DNA from: Acidobacteriota bacterium
GTDB taxonomy: Bacteria > Acidobacteriota > Thermoanaerobaculia > Gp7-AA8
Assembly: GCA_021325515.1 (NCBI GenBank)
Contig: JAJPHC010000060.1
Location: 181,459 to 245,458 of the forward strand
Reading direction: 5' to 3'
Length of the DNA: 64,000 nt
Numbering within the stretch: position 1 is the first letter of the stretch; each line of letters begins with the position of its first letter. The translations under genes and the position numbers were made by a program. The notes under the pieces were generated by a model. It was not told the origin of the DNA, did not search any database, and saw nothing but the letters and a program-made list of their open reading frames with translations. Below are positions 53,639 to 60,957 of the stretch, piece by piece.

Positions 53639-54163
53639 ATGTCCGATCTTCGCTATCCGATTGGCCCGTTCATCGTGCGCGAGGTGCTCACACCGGCAGA
53701 GCGTGCGGCCGAGCTCGCGCACATAGCCGCGACGCCGCGGAACATGCGCGCCGCCGTCGCCGGCCTCACCGACCAGCAGCTCGACACTCCCTATCGCGAG
53801 GGAGGATGGACGCTGCGCCAGGTCGTTCACCACGTTCCCGACTCGCATCTCAATGCGTATTGCCGTCTGAAGATCGCGCTCACCGAAGAGGGAACGCCGG
53901 CGATCCGCCCCTATGACGAGAACGCGTGGGCCGGGCTCGCCGATGCGAAGCAGCCGATCGACGTCTCGCTCACGCTCCTCGAAGCCATCCACGAGCGCTG
54001 GATGACGATCTGGAATGCGATGAAGGACGAAGACTTCTCGAGAACGTTCCTCCATCCCGAAAGCGGCAGGCATTCCGTCGACTGGCTGGTCGCTCTCTAC
54101 TCGTGGCACGGCAGGCATCACACGGGCCACATCACTTCGACGCGAGAACGGATGGGCTGGTGA
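53639..54163 (+). CDS. DinB/YfiT-family metal-dependent transferase
   Basis: A 174-residue four-helix-bundle protein of the DinB superfamily, YfiT branch (bacillithiol- or other thiol-S-transferase-like). Putative metal ligands are the histidines in VVHHVPDSHLNAYCRLK and SWHGRHHTGHI; GGWTLRQVVHH is the family start motif. IRPYDENAWA and MKDEDFSRTFLHPE are also typical. Its stop overlaps the GTG start of the following fusion gene (GTGA), so the two are coupled. The thiol partner in this organism is unknown. Confidence 0.87.
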   Translation: MSDLRYPIGPFIVREVLTPAERAAELAHIAATPRNMRAAVAGLTDQQLDTPYREGGWTLRQVVHHVPDSHLNAYCRLKIALTEEGTPAIRPYDENAWAGLADAKQPIDVSLTLLEAIHERWMTIWNAMKDEDFSRTFLHPESGRHSVDWLVALYSWHGRHHTGHITSTRERMGW

Positions 54164-56013
54164 AGAAAAAGGGGTCGGGGGACGAGCTGGTCGTCTTCCT
54201 CACCGCGATCGACAACCAGGTGGTGGACGCGCTCGCCGACCGTTTCAGTGTCGTCGTCGCGCCGAGCGATCCACCCTCTGCCGTCATCGACCACTGCGGA
54301 TTTCGCCGCGCGCACCTCGTCGCCTCGGGCCAGGCGGCCGCGCTGGCCCTCGATCTCTTTCAACGCCGTTCCGATCTCGTGCAATCGCTGGCGCTCTCGG
54401 ACTTCGAGCCGGAAGATCATGCAGAGTTCCGCGCGCTCTTCGAGCTCATCGACGTGCCGCTGCTGCTGATCAACCCGAACGCGTTCTTCCAGGCGATGCA
54501 CGCCGCGGTCGCGACCTCGCAACTGGTCAGCATCGATGCCGATCCTCGCCTGTACGCACAGGCGCTCTGGTCGCATCTGCTCCGCGCGCGGGCGAGCGAG
54601 ACGCAGCGCACGGTCGTCGCGAAGCCGAAGCCGATCTTCGTCGACGCCTCCACGCCCGCTCACGCAATGCTCACGATCCTCGGCCATCGCCGCGCGCGCT
54701 GCTTCGTGTCGGCAACCGCGCCCGCGGATCCGGTGGGCCACGCCGTCCTCGTGCCGCATGATCAAACGGCGATCGCGATGGCCCAGGGTCACTGGCTGAT
54801 CTCCGGCCGTCCACAGGCGGCGATCACCGAGTCGCAGCCGATCGTCGGCAACATCCCGGTCGTGCTGCTCTCGCAGACCAAGCCGGCGGCCGATCCTCAA
54901 CCGCAGGCGCTGGAATCGATCATCGACAACGCTCTGGCACAGCGCCTTCCCGTTCGCGTCGCACTTCCCTCATCGGATGAAACGATTCCGCCGCTTCAGG
55001 TCCGGTTCGGAAACGTGCCGCGCCTGCAGCCGCCCGCTCCGGTCGAACCGTCGCGCGATGCGATCGATCGCGCGGCGCGCATGCTCGCCGCCGCCCAGCG
55101 GCCGCTGATCGTGACGGGAGAGCTCGGCCGCTATCGCGGAGGTCCCGAAGCGCTGGTGCAACTGGCGCAGAGACATGGAATTGCTGTGGTCGAGCACGAC
55201 CGGCGCTCTTTCTTCAATTTTCCGACTAACCATCCGCTGCACCTCGGCTTCAAATCCTCGCCGTTCGTGAAGCATGCCGATGTCGTTCTCGTCGTCGAGT
55301 GCGAGGAGCCGTGGGATGCGGAGTACACGAATCTCTCGCACGATCCGCTGATCATCGATGCGGGAATCTCGCCGAAACCGGCGGACGTCACGCTGGCCGG
55401 CGATCCCGCGCTCGCACTGCGCCGCCTGACGGCGAGCATGGACAAGGCGCGGGCCGAACGCGAGAAGGTCGCGGCGCGCGCTGCGGCCTACGCGTCGGAG
55501 CATCGCCGCGTGCTGCAGCAGGCGCAGAGCCGCGCGATCGCCGAAGCGGCAAGGCCGTTCGTGACGCAGCAGTTTCTGTCGTATTGCATCGGCGAGGCGA
55601 TCGATGACCGCGTCACGATCTGGAACGACTCGGACCTCGATCCGCAGCTCATCGCGCGGCGGCTCCCCGACTCGTGGTTCGCCTCTTCCGCCGCCGGCTG
55701 GGTGTTCGGCGCCGCGATCGGCGCGAACCTCGCGAATCGCGATCAGACGATGGTCGTCGTCATGAGCGATGAGAGCTATCTCGCCAGCGAGCCGCTGGCC
55801 GCGCACACCGTGGCCAACGCGAAGAAACTGCCGGTCGTCGTGATCGTCTTCAACCAGGCGACGACCGTCAAATGCGACGCCGTCGCGGAGTCGTGCGGCG
55901 CGAAGGGGATGTACATCGAAGAGCCGCGCGATCTGCTGGCGGGCATCCGCAGAGCCATCGAGTTCGCCCGGATGGAGAAGCGCCAGGTGCTGGTGAATGT
56001 CGCGATCGGCTGA
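54160..56013 (+). CDS. Degenerate alpha/beta-hydrolase - TPP-enzyme-like fusion
   Basis: A 617-residue protein. Residues 1-145 look like an alpha/beta-hydrolase (FSVVVAPSDPP, then RRAHLVASGQAAALAL where GHSLGG is expected), lacking the nucleophilic serine. Residues about 155-617 follow the acetolactate-synthase layout: Pyr domain with PHDQTAIAMAQGHWLISG, where the TPP-activating glutamate is aspartate (D201), central domain (AARMLAAAQRPLIVTGELGR), and PP domain with VVMSDESYLASE in place of GDG. The metal aspartate (D537) and asparagine (N565 in FNQ) remain. Probably a diverged or non-catalytic protein; substrate unknown. It overlaps the DinB-like gene and converges with a response regulator. 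Confidence 0.75.
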   Translation: MKKKGSGDELVVFLTAIDNQVVDALADRFSVVVAPSDPPSAVIDHCGFRRAHLVASGQAAALALDLFQRRSDLVQSLALSDFEPEDHAEFRALFELIDVPLLLINPNAFFQAMHAAVATSQLVSIDADPRLYAQALWSHLLRARASETQRTVVAKPKPIFVDASTPAHAMLTILGHRRARCFVSATAPADPVGHAVLVPHDQTAIAMAQGHWLISGRPQAAITESQPIVGNIPVVLLSQTKPAADPQPQALESIIDNALAQRLPVRVALPSSDETIPPLQVRFGNVPRLQPPAPVEPSRDAIDRAARMLAAAQRPLIVTGELGRYRGGPEALVQLAQRHGIAVVEHDRRSFFNFPTNHPLHLGFKSSPFVKHADVVLVVECEEPWDAEYTNLSHDPLIIDAGISPKPADVTLAGDPALALRRLTASMDKARAEREKVAARAAAYASEHRRVLQQAQSRAIAEAARPFVTQQFLSYCIGEAIDDRVTIWNDSDLDPQLIARRLPDSWFASSAAGWVFGAAIGANLANRDQTMVVVMSDESYLASEPLAAHTVANAKKLPVVVIVFNQATTVKCDAVAESCGAKGMYIEEPRDLLAGIRRAIEFARMEKRQVLVNVAIG

Positions 56014-56016
56014 CAC

Positions 56017-56457
56017 TCACGCACACTCATGCTTCGCCTGCTGAACCTCCGACGCAAGTTGCGCGATCGTCACGGGCTTCACGAGATAGGCATCGACTCC
56101 GTACCTGAGACGCGCTTCGTTTTCGTAGCGGAGATTCTTGTAGACCGCGGTGATGATGGCGATGCGCGGCCTGTAATCCTTGTCGAAGTGGCGGATGAAG
56201 CGCGCGACCTCGAAGCCGTGCATCTCCGGCAGCAGGCCGTCGAGCAGGATCAGGTCGGGATGGAGCTGGCCGGCGAGGCGGATCGCCTCCGATGCCTTCG
56301 TCGCCACGATCGGCTCGATCCCCAGTTCGCGAAGAGAGCCGATGAGGATCTCGCGCACCTTCGGAGAATCATCCGCGACAAGCACGCTCGGTCGCTCTGA
56401 AGCCGGGATGTTGTTGACGCTCCTGATGGGATCGTCCTGCGTCAGCGTAGCGTTCAT
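56017..56457 (-). CDS. Single-domain response regulator
   Basis: A 146-residue receiver with a 20-residue N-terminal extension (MNATLTQDDPIRSVNNIPAS). Conserved residues: acidic pair in VLVADDSPKVRE, phospho-acceptor in LILLDGLLPEMHG, switch threonine in AIITAVY, lysine in YLVKPVTIAQ. No output domain. The ATG follows GAGGAGG by six bases, a strong start, and TTGACA upstream (56531-56536, minus strand) suggests a housekeeping promoter. It ends four bases from the fusion gene stop on the other strand. Confidence 0.9.
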   Translation of the reverse strand: MNATLTQDDPIRSVNNIPASERPSVLVADDSPKVREILIGSLRELGIEPIVATKASEAIRLAGQLHPDLILLDGLLPEMHGFEVARFIRHFDKDYRPRIAIITAVYKNLRYENEARLRYGVDAYLVKPVTIAQLASEVQQAKHECA

Positions 56458-56530
56458 GGTTCGCCTCCTCGCTCGATACTGTCGCGTACGCTGTACTGAA
56501 AAGGGAGTACCAGCAGGGAAGAGTGAGTTG

Positions 56531-56536
56531 TGTCAA
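56531..56536 (-). promoter_or_regulatory. Consensus -35 TTGACA upstream of the response regulator
   Basis: A perfect TTGACA on the minus strand about 75 bases before the response-regulator ATG. A matching -10 is not clear at 17 bases; TACT-type boxes occur a little further. Confidence 0.35.
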
Positions 56537-56566
56537 CGACTTACGCGTTTTTCGGACGACCCGGCG

Positions 56567-56636
56567 CCGTTGGAAAGCAAACAGGCGTCTGAAACCTGAA
56601 CGCAAATGCCTGAGCTTGCCGGGCAGGAGGCAACGG
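56567..56636 (+). ncRNA. Possible structured RNA, three-way junction, GEMM-like
   Basis: CCGTTG (56567-56572) pairs with CAACGG (56631-56636). Inside are CAGG/CCTG (56582-56585, 56595-56598) with a GAAA-ending loop, and TGCC/GGCA (56607-56610, 56622-56625). The joining strands contain AAAGCAAAC and GAACGCAAA, reminiscent of class-I cyclic-di-GMP riboswitches. No co-oriented gene follows closely, so this is weak. Confidence 0.2.
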
Positions 56637-56656
56637 AAGGCCGGCATCCATTCTTC

Positions 56657-56755
56657 ATTCTGAATTCTGTGATTCTGAATTCTGAATTCTGCTTTTCGTC
56701 GCCCCTCAAGCGAGAGTCAAAAGCGAAATTCAGAATTCAGAATTCAGAATTCAGA
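56657..56755. repeat. Heptamer array hairpin, ATTCTGA / ATTCAGA arms
   Basis: The left arm (56657-56692) has five ATTCTGA-type units (variants TGT, TGC, one extra G). The right arm (56728-56755) has four perfect complementary ATTCAGA units. GCTTTT and AAAAGC extend the stem towards a loop of about 25 bases. It is a near-perfect, AT-rich cruciform-capable element in a GC-rich genome, within the 336-base gap between the response regulator and the PEBP-family gene. Confidence 0.9.
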
Positions 56756-56793
56756 ATGAAAAATTGAAGGCCGGAAGTTGCGCAGTTCTTCGT

Positions 56794-57255
56794 TCAGTGA
56801 CGGTACCGGCCCACCAGCTCTCCCCTGCCGAGTACGTGTCCCTCCAGGGCGCGCATCAGCGCATCGCGGTCGCTGCCGGCGGGCAGGCTCAACGTCGTGT
56901 CGAGCGCGAGGACCTTGTAGTGATAGTGATGCTCGCCGGCGGGCGGGCAGGGCGGCGTGTAGCCCGTGCTGCCGGCGCTGTTCCTTCCTTCGACGCCGCC
57001 GGTCAGCGCCGTGCTCGACGGCGGAATGTTCCAGACGATCCAATGCGTGAACGTCCCTCCCGGCGCGTCGGGATCATCGACGATCAGCACCAGCGACTTC
57101 GCCGCGGGCGTCACGCCGCTGACCGCGAGCGGCGGCTTCGCTCCGCCACCCTTGCATCCGTACTGCGCAGGGATGTCATCGCGATCCCTGAATGCTGAGC
57201 TCGTGATCGTGAGGTGATGCTTCGTGCAGCCGGCGAGCAGCAGAACGGCGAGCAT
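56794..57255 (-). CDS. YbhB/YbcL-family (PEBP, Raf-kinase-inhibitor-like) lipoprotein
   Basis: A 153-residue phosphatidylethanolamine-binding-protein-family member. N-terminus MLAVLLLAGC gives a lipobox (LAGC), though the n-region lacks a positive charge. Family motifs: SSAFRDRDDIPAQYGCKGGG, LVLIVDDPDAPGGTFTHWIV and YTPPCPPAGEHHYHYKVLAL. Bacterial PEBP proteins have unknown ligands. The ATG is only 12 bases from the GTG of divergent xdhC, so each gene's regulatory sequence must lie in the other's coding region. The frame continues upstream without a start codon and is antisense there. Confidence 0.82.
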   Translation of the reverse strand: MLAVLLLAGCTKHHLTITSSAFRDRDDIPAQYGCKGGGAKPPLAVSGVTPAAKSLVLIVDDPDAPGGTFTHWIVWNIPPSSTALTGGVEGRNSAGSTGYTPPCPPAGEHHYHYKVLALDTTLSLPAGSDRDALMRALEGHVLGRGELVGRYRH

Positions 57256-57261
57256 TACAAT
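57256..57261 (+). promoter_or_regulatory. -10-like TACAAT of xdhC
   Basis: TACAAT lies exactly between the divergent ATG (PEBP) and GTG (xdhC), ending six bases before the GTG, so a transcript would begin at or near the start codon. Confidence 0.5.
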
Positions 57262-57267
57262 CGCCGC

Positions 57268-58056
57268 GTGGCGACATTTTTCGAAACGCTCAACGAGTTG
57301 ATGGCCGCCGAGACTCCGCTCGTCACGGTGACGGTGGTCGATACGATGGGAAGCGCGCCGCAGGATCGCGGTGCGAAGATGATCGTCACCGCGGAAGGTC
57401 TGCGTCACGGCACCGTCGGCGGCGGAAAGATCGAGACGAAGGCGATCGCCGAAGCGCAGAAGATGCTTCGCGGCGAACTGCAGGACACCACGCATTTCGT
57501 TCAATGGAACCTCAACAAAGACGTCGGCATGACCTGCGGCGGAATCGTAAAGCTCTACTTCGAGGCCCACAACGCCCGCCGCTGGCACATCGTAATTTTC
57601 GGCGCCGGCCATGTGTCGCAGGCGCTCACGACGCTACTCGTGCATTTCGACTGCCAGATCAAAGTGATTGATCCCCGCGCCGAGTGGCTCGAGCGTCTGC
57701 CGAAGTCGCCGAAGCTGACACCCGTGCAGACCTCCGACATGCCTTCCGAGGTCGCGGCCATTCCCGAAGGCGCGTTCGTCGCGCTGATGACGATGGGCCA
57801 CACGACCGACAAGCCCATCCTCCTCGAGATCCTCCGCACCCGCCGTTTTCCCTACCTCGGCGTCATCGGCAGCAAGTCGAAGGCCGCGATTCTCCGCCGT
57901 GATGTCGCGGAGGTGGGCTTGCCCGAGGAGGCGCAACATGCGTTCTTCTGCCCGATCGGACTGGAGATCGGGAGCAGCAATCCGTACGAGATCGCCGTGA
58001 GCGTCATCGCGCAGATGATCGCAGCGAGGGATGCCGCGCGTCAGGAGAGCGCCTGA
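57268..58056 (+). CDS. xdhC: XdhC-family xanthine dehydrogenase maturation factor
   Basis: A 262-residue cytosolic protein that delivers sulfurated molybdenum cofactor to the molybdenum subunit of xanthine dehydrogenase. Family motifs: VTVVDTMGSAPQDRGAKM, TVGGGKIETKAIAEA, GMTCGGIVKLYFE with the conserved cysteine, and the Rossmann segment IVIFGAGHVSQALTTL, followed by YLGVIGSKSKA and CPIGLEIGSSNPYEIAVS. It lies 26 kb from xdhB, so the maturation gene is not in the structural operon. The GTG start has no Shine-Dalgarno sequence. Confidence 0.93.
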   Translation: MATFFETLNELMAAETPLVTVTVVDTMGSAPQDRGAKMIVTAEGLRHGTVGGGKIETKAIAEAQKMLRGELQDTTHFVQWNLNKDVGMTCGGIVKLYFEAHNARRWHIVIFGAGHVSQALTTLLVHFDCQIKVIDPRAEWLERLPKSPKLTPVQTSDMPSEVAAIPEGAFVALMTMGHTTDKPILLEILRTRRFPYLGVIGSKSKAAILRRDVAEVGLPEEAQHAFFCPIGLEIGSSNPYEIAVSVIAQMIAARDAARQESA

Positions 58057-58123
58057 CGCCGGCGCGTCTTCTCGTCCTCGCGTTTCGGCATCGAATTCGA
58101 AACGGTTCTCGCCCTGGCAGCCG

Positions 58124-58522
58124 ATGAGCAACCCTATCCTCGTGGTCGAGGATGACGAGGTCGTGCGCCGACTCGTCGTCGAGCATCTCGCGCAGCGGGC
58201 GGGCATCCGCGCCGACACGGCGCGCGACGGCGTCGAAGCACTGCATCAGCTCGCCAGTCATCGCTACGCCGTGATCGTGCTCGACATCGTGATGCCGAAG
58301 ATGACCGGCATCGATTTCCTTCACTCGCTGCGCGCCATGATCGACGATCCGTCGTTGCCCGCACCTCTCCGGCAGCCCGCCGTGGTCGTGGTCACGGCTA
58401 CTCCGGCGGAGGACCTTCCTAACGAAGCGCTGCACCACTACGGCGGGCTCGTGCGCGGCATCCTCCGCAAACCCGTCGATCTGGAAGCCCTGTTGAAAAC
58501 GGTGGAGGAGCTGGTGCGGTAA
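58124..58522 (+). CDS. Single-domain response regulator
   Basis: A 132-residue receiver-only protein. Residues: acidic pair in ILVVEDDEVVRRL, phospho-acceptor in VIVLDIVMPKMTGI, switch threonine in VVVVTATPAED, lysine in ILRKPVDLEALL. ATG 58124 gives the natural N-terminus MSNPILVVEDD; the frame upstream to xdhC is a low-complexity shadow. It starts about 67 bases after xdhC on the same strand and may be read from the same or its own promoter. This is the third receiver-only gene in the window. Confidence 0.9.
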   Translation: MSNPILVVEDDEVVRRLVVEHLAQRAGIRADTARDGVEALHQLASHRYAVIVLDIVMPKMTGIDFLHSLRAMIDDPSLPAPLRQPAVVVVTATPAEDLPNEALHHYGGLVRGILRKPVDLEALLKTVEELVR

Positions 58523-58545
58523 CGCCTGTCGCATCCCTCCCCTGA

Positions 58546-58551
58546 TACGAT
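58546..58551 (+). promoter_or_regulatory. -10-like TACGAT of the GH57 gene
   Basis: TACGAT ends nine bases before the ATG; no Shine-Dalgarno sequence. Confidence 0.4.
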
Positions 58552-58560
58552 CCCCTCCGA

Positions 58561-60957
58561 ATGGCACAAGCAACTCCTCCGCGATCGCGTTACGTCACGA
58601 TCCATGGGCACTTCTATCAGCCGCCGCGCGAGAATCCGTGGCTGGAGGCGATCGAGACGCAGGACAGCGCCGCCCCCTACCACGACTGGAACGAGCGCAT
58701 CACCGCCGAGTGCTACGGACCCAACGCATCCTCGCGCATTCTCGACGCGAAGGACCGCATCCTGGAGATCGTCAACAACTACTCCTCGATCAGCTTCAAC
58801 TTCGGGCCGACGCTGTTGTCGTGGATGCAGACCGCGGCGCCGGAAACGTATCGCGCGATTCTGGAGGCCGATCGCACCAGCCGCTCGGCGATCGCACAGG
58901 CGTACAACCACATCATTCTTCCGCTCGCCAACGAGCGCGATCAGCGCACGCAGGTCCGCTGGGGCATCGCCGATTTCGAATGGCGCTTCGGCCGCAGACC
59001 GGAAGGGATGTGGCTCCCCGAAACGGCCGTCGACATTCCTTCGCTCGAGGCGCTGGCGGCGGAAGGAATCCGCTTCACGATTCTCGAGCCGCACCAGGCG
59101 CTGCGCTACCGCGCCGTCGGCGACAGCGGCTGGACGGAGGCCAACGGCGGGCTCGATCCGACGCGGCCCTACGTCTGCAACCTCCCGTCGGGAAAGAGCA
59201 TCGCGATCTTCTTCTACGACGGGCCGATCTCGCGCGCCGTCGCCTTCGAGCGCCTGCTCGCCCGCGGCGAGTACTTCGCACACCGGCTGACAGGCGCGTT
59301 CAACGCGGCCCGCAAAGAACCGCAACTCGTCAACATCGCGACCGATGGGGAGACATACGGGCACCATCATCGTTTCGGCGAGATGGCACTCGCGTATGCA
59401 CTGCACTACATCGAGGAAAAGGATCTCGCGACGATCACGAATTACCGCGCCTACCTCGAGGAGCATCCGCCCGAGTACGAAGTGGAGATCGCCGAGCGCA
59501 CCGCATGGAGCTGCGCGCATGGCGTCGAGCGCTGGCGCAGCGACTGCGGCTGCAGCACGGGAGGCGGCGCAGGATGGAACCAGAAGTGGCGCGCCCCTCT
59601 GCGCGATTCACTCGACTGGCTGCGCGATCATGCCGCCGATCTCTTCGAGCGCGAAGGGCGCCTCGTGCTCCACGATCCCTGGCGCGCGCGCGACGCCTAC
59701 ATCTCCGTCGTGCTCGATCGCTCCGATTCCGTGCTGCACGAATTTCTGCGGCACCATGCGCTCGACGGCGTCGAGATCTCGCGCGTGCTGGCGCTGCTCG
59801 AAATGCAGCGCAATGCGATGCTGATGTTCACGAGCTGCGGCTGGTTCTTCAATGACATCTCCGGCATCGAGACCGTCCAGGTGCTCAACTACGCCGCGCG
59901 CGTCATTCAGCTCCATCAGCGAGTCACCGGCACCGATCTCGAGCCGCAGTTCCTCGAGCTCCTCGCGCCGGCCCAGAGCAACCTGCGCGACAAAGGGACG
60001 GCGCGCGACATCTACATCAATGAAGTGGTCCCGACGCGGCTCGATCTGTCGCGCGTCGCCGCCCACTACGCGGTCGCTTCCCTCTTCGACAACTTTGCGC
60101 CGTCGGAGACGATCTACTGCTATCGCGTTACGCAGACCGACTACGACACCGACCGCGCCGGCCGCGCGCGGATGGCGGTCGGCTCGATCAACGTCGAATC
60201 GCTGATCACGCGCGAATCCGCTGCCTTCGACTTCGCCGTCCTCCACCTCGGCGAGACGGAGCTGACCGGCGGCGTGCGCCGCGCCGGAGGAGACTACGAC
60301 GCGATCAAGCGCGAGCTGATGCAGACGATGGAGCCGGGCGGCATTCCCGGCGTCATCCGCCTGCTCGACCAGTATCTCGGCGCGACGACGCTGTCGATCC
60401 GCTCCCTCTTCCGCGACGAACAGCGGCGCATTCTCAACGTCATCTGCAACTCGACGCTGGAGGAGGCGGAGTCCGCGTTCCGGCAACTGCACGATCGTTA
60501 CGATCCGCTGATGCGCTTTCACACGCGGCTCGGCATTCCGCTGCCGAAGGTGCTGCAGACCGCGGCGGAATTCGACGTGAATCTGCAGATGCGCCGGCTG
60601 CTCGACGAAGATCCGCTGCCGGTGAACGCCATCGAGTCGCGGCTGCGCGAGGCGCAGGAGGAGCGCGTCAGCATCGACGAGACGACGAGGCTCGCACTCA
60701 CGCGCGGCATCGAGCGCGCGGCATCGCGCCTGCGCGCGGAGCCGGCCAGCCTCGAGAACCTGACCGAATATCACGACATCGTCACGCTGGTCCGCGAGAT
60801 GCAGATCGAGCTGGATCTGCGGAAACCGCAGAACGTCTACTACGCGATCAAGCTCGAGGTGCGGCCGAAGATGAAGGACAACGAACGCTGGATGCAGATG
60901 TTCGATGCGCTGGGAGAAAAGCTCTCGATCAGCCCGAAGGCGGGGGCGGCCGCGTAA
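58561..60957 (+). CDS. Glycoside hydrolase family 57 / DUF3536 protein
   Basis: A 798-residue cytosolic alpha-glucan-active enzyme. The N-terminal GH57 barrel opens YVTIHGHFYQPPRENPWLEA and continues with ECYGPNASSRILD and FGPTLLSWMQ; the candidate catalytic glutamate and aspartate lie in GMWLPETAVDIPSLE and TDGETYGHHHRFGEMAL. The DUF3536 part (residues about 400-790) includes CGCSTGGGAGWNQKWRAPLR. It is coupled to malQ (TAATG overlap), so it probably acts in glycogen or maltodextrin turnover as an amylase or branching-type enzyme. Exact reaction unknown. Confidence 0.88.
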   Translation: MAQATPPRSRYVTIHGHFYQPPRENPWLEAIETQDSAAPYHDWNERITAECYGPNASSRILDAKDRILEIVNNYSSISFNFGPTLLSWMQTAAPETYRAILEADRTSRSAIAQAYNHIILPLANERDQRTQVRWGIADFEWRFGRRPEGMWLPETAVDIPSLEALAAEGIRFTILEPHQALRYRAVGDSGWTEANGGLDPTRPYVCNLPSGKSIAIFFYDGPISRAVAFERLLARGEYFAHRLTGAFNAARKEPQLVNIATDGETYGHHHRFGEMALAYALHYIEEKDLATITNYRAYLEEHPPEYEVEIAERTAWSCAHGVERWRSDCGCSTGGGAGWNQKWRAPLRDSLDWLRDHAADLFEREGRLVLHDPWRARDAYISVVLDRSDSVLHEFLRHHALDGVEISRVLALLEMQRNAMLMFTSCGWFFNDISGIETVQVLNYAARVIQLHQRVTGTDLEPQFLELLAPAQSNLRDKGTARDIYINEVVPTRLDLSRVAAHYAVASLFDNFAPSETIYCYRVTQTDYDTDRAGRARMAVGSINVESLITRESAAFDFAVLHLGETELTGGVRRAGGDYDAIKRELMQTMEPGGIPGVIRLLDQYLGATTLSIRSLFRDEQRRILNVICNSTLEEAESAFRQLHDRYDPLMRFHTRLGIPLPKVLQTAAEFDVNLQMRRLLDEDPLPVNAIESRLREAQEERVSIDETTRLALTRGIERAASRLRAEPASLENLTEYHDIVTLVREMQIELDLRKPQNVYYAIKLEVRPKMKDNERWMQMFDALGEKLSISPKAGAAA

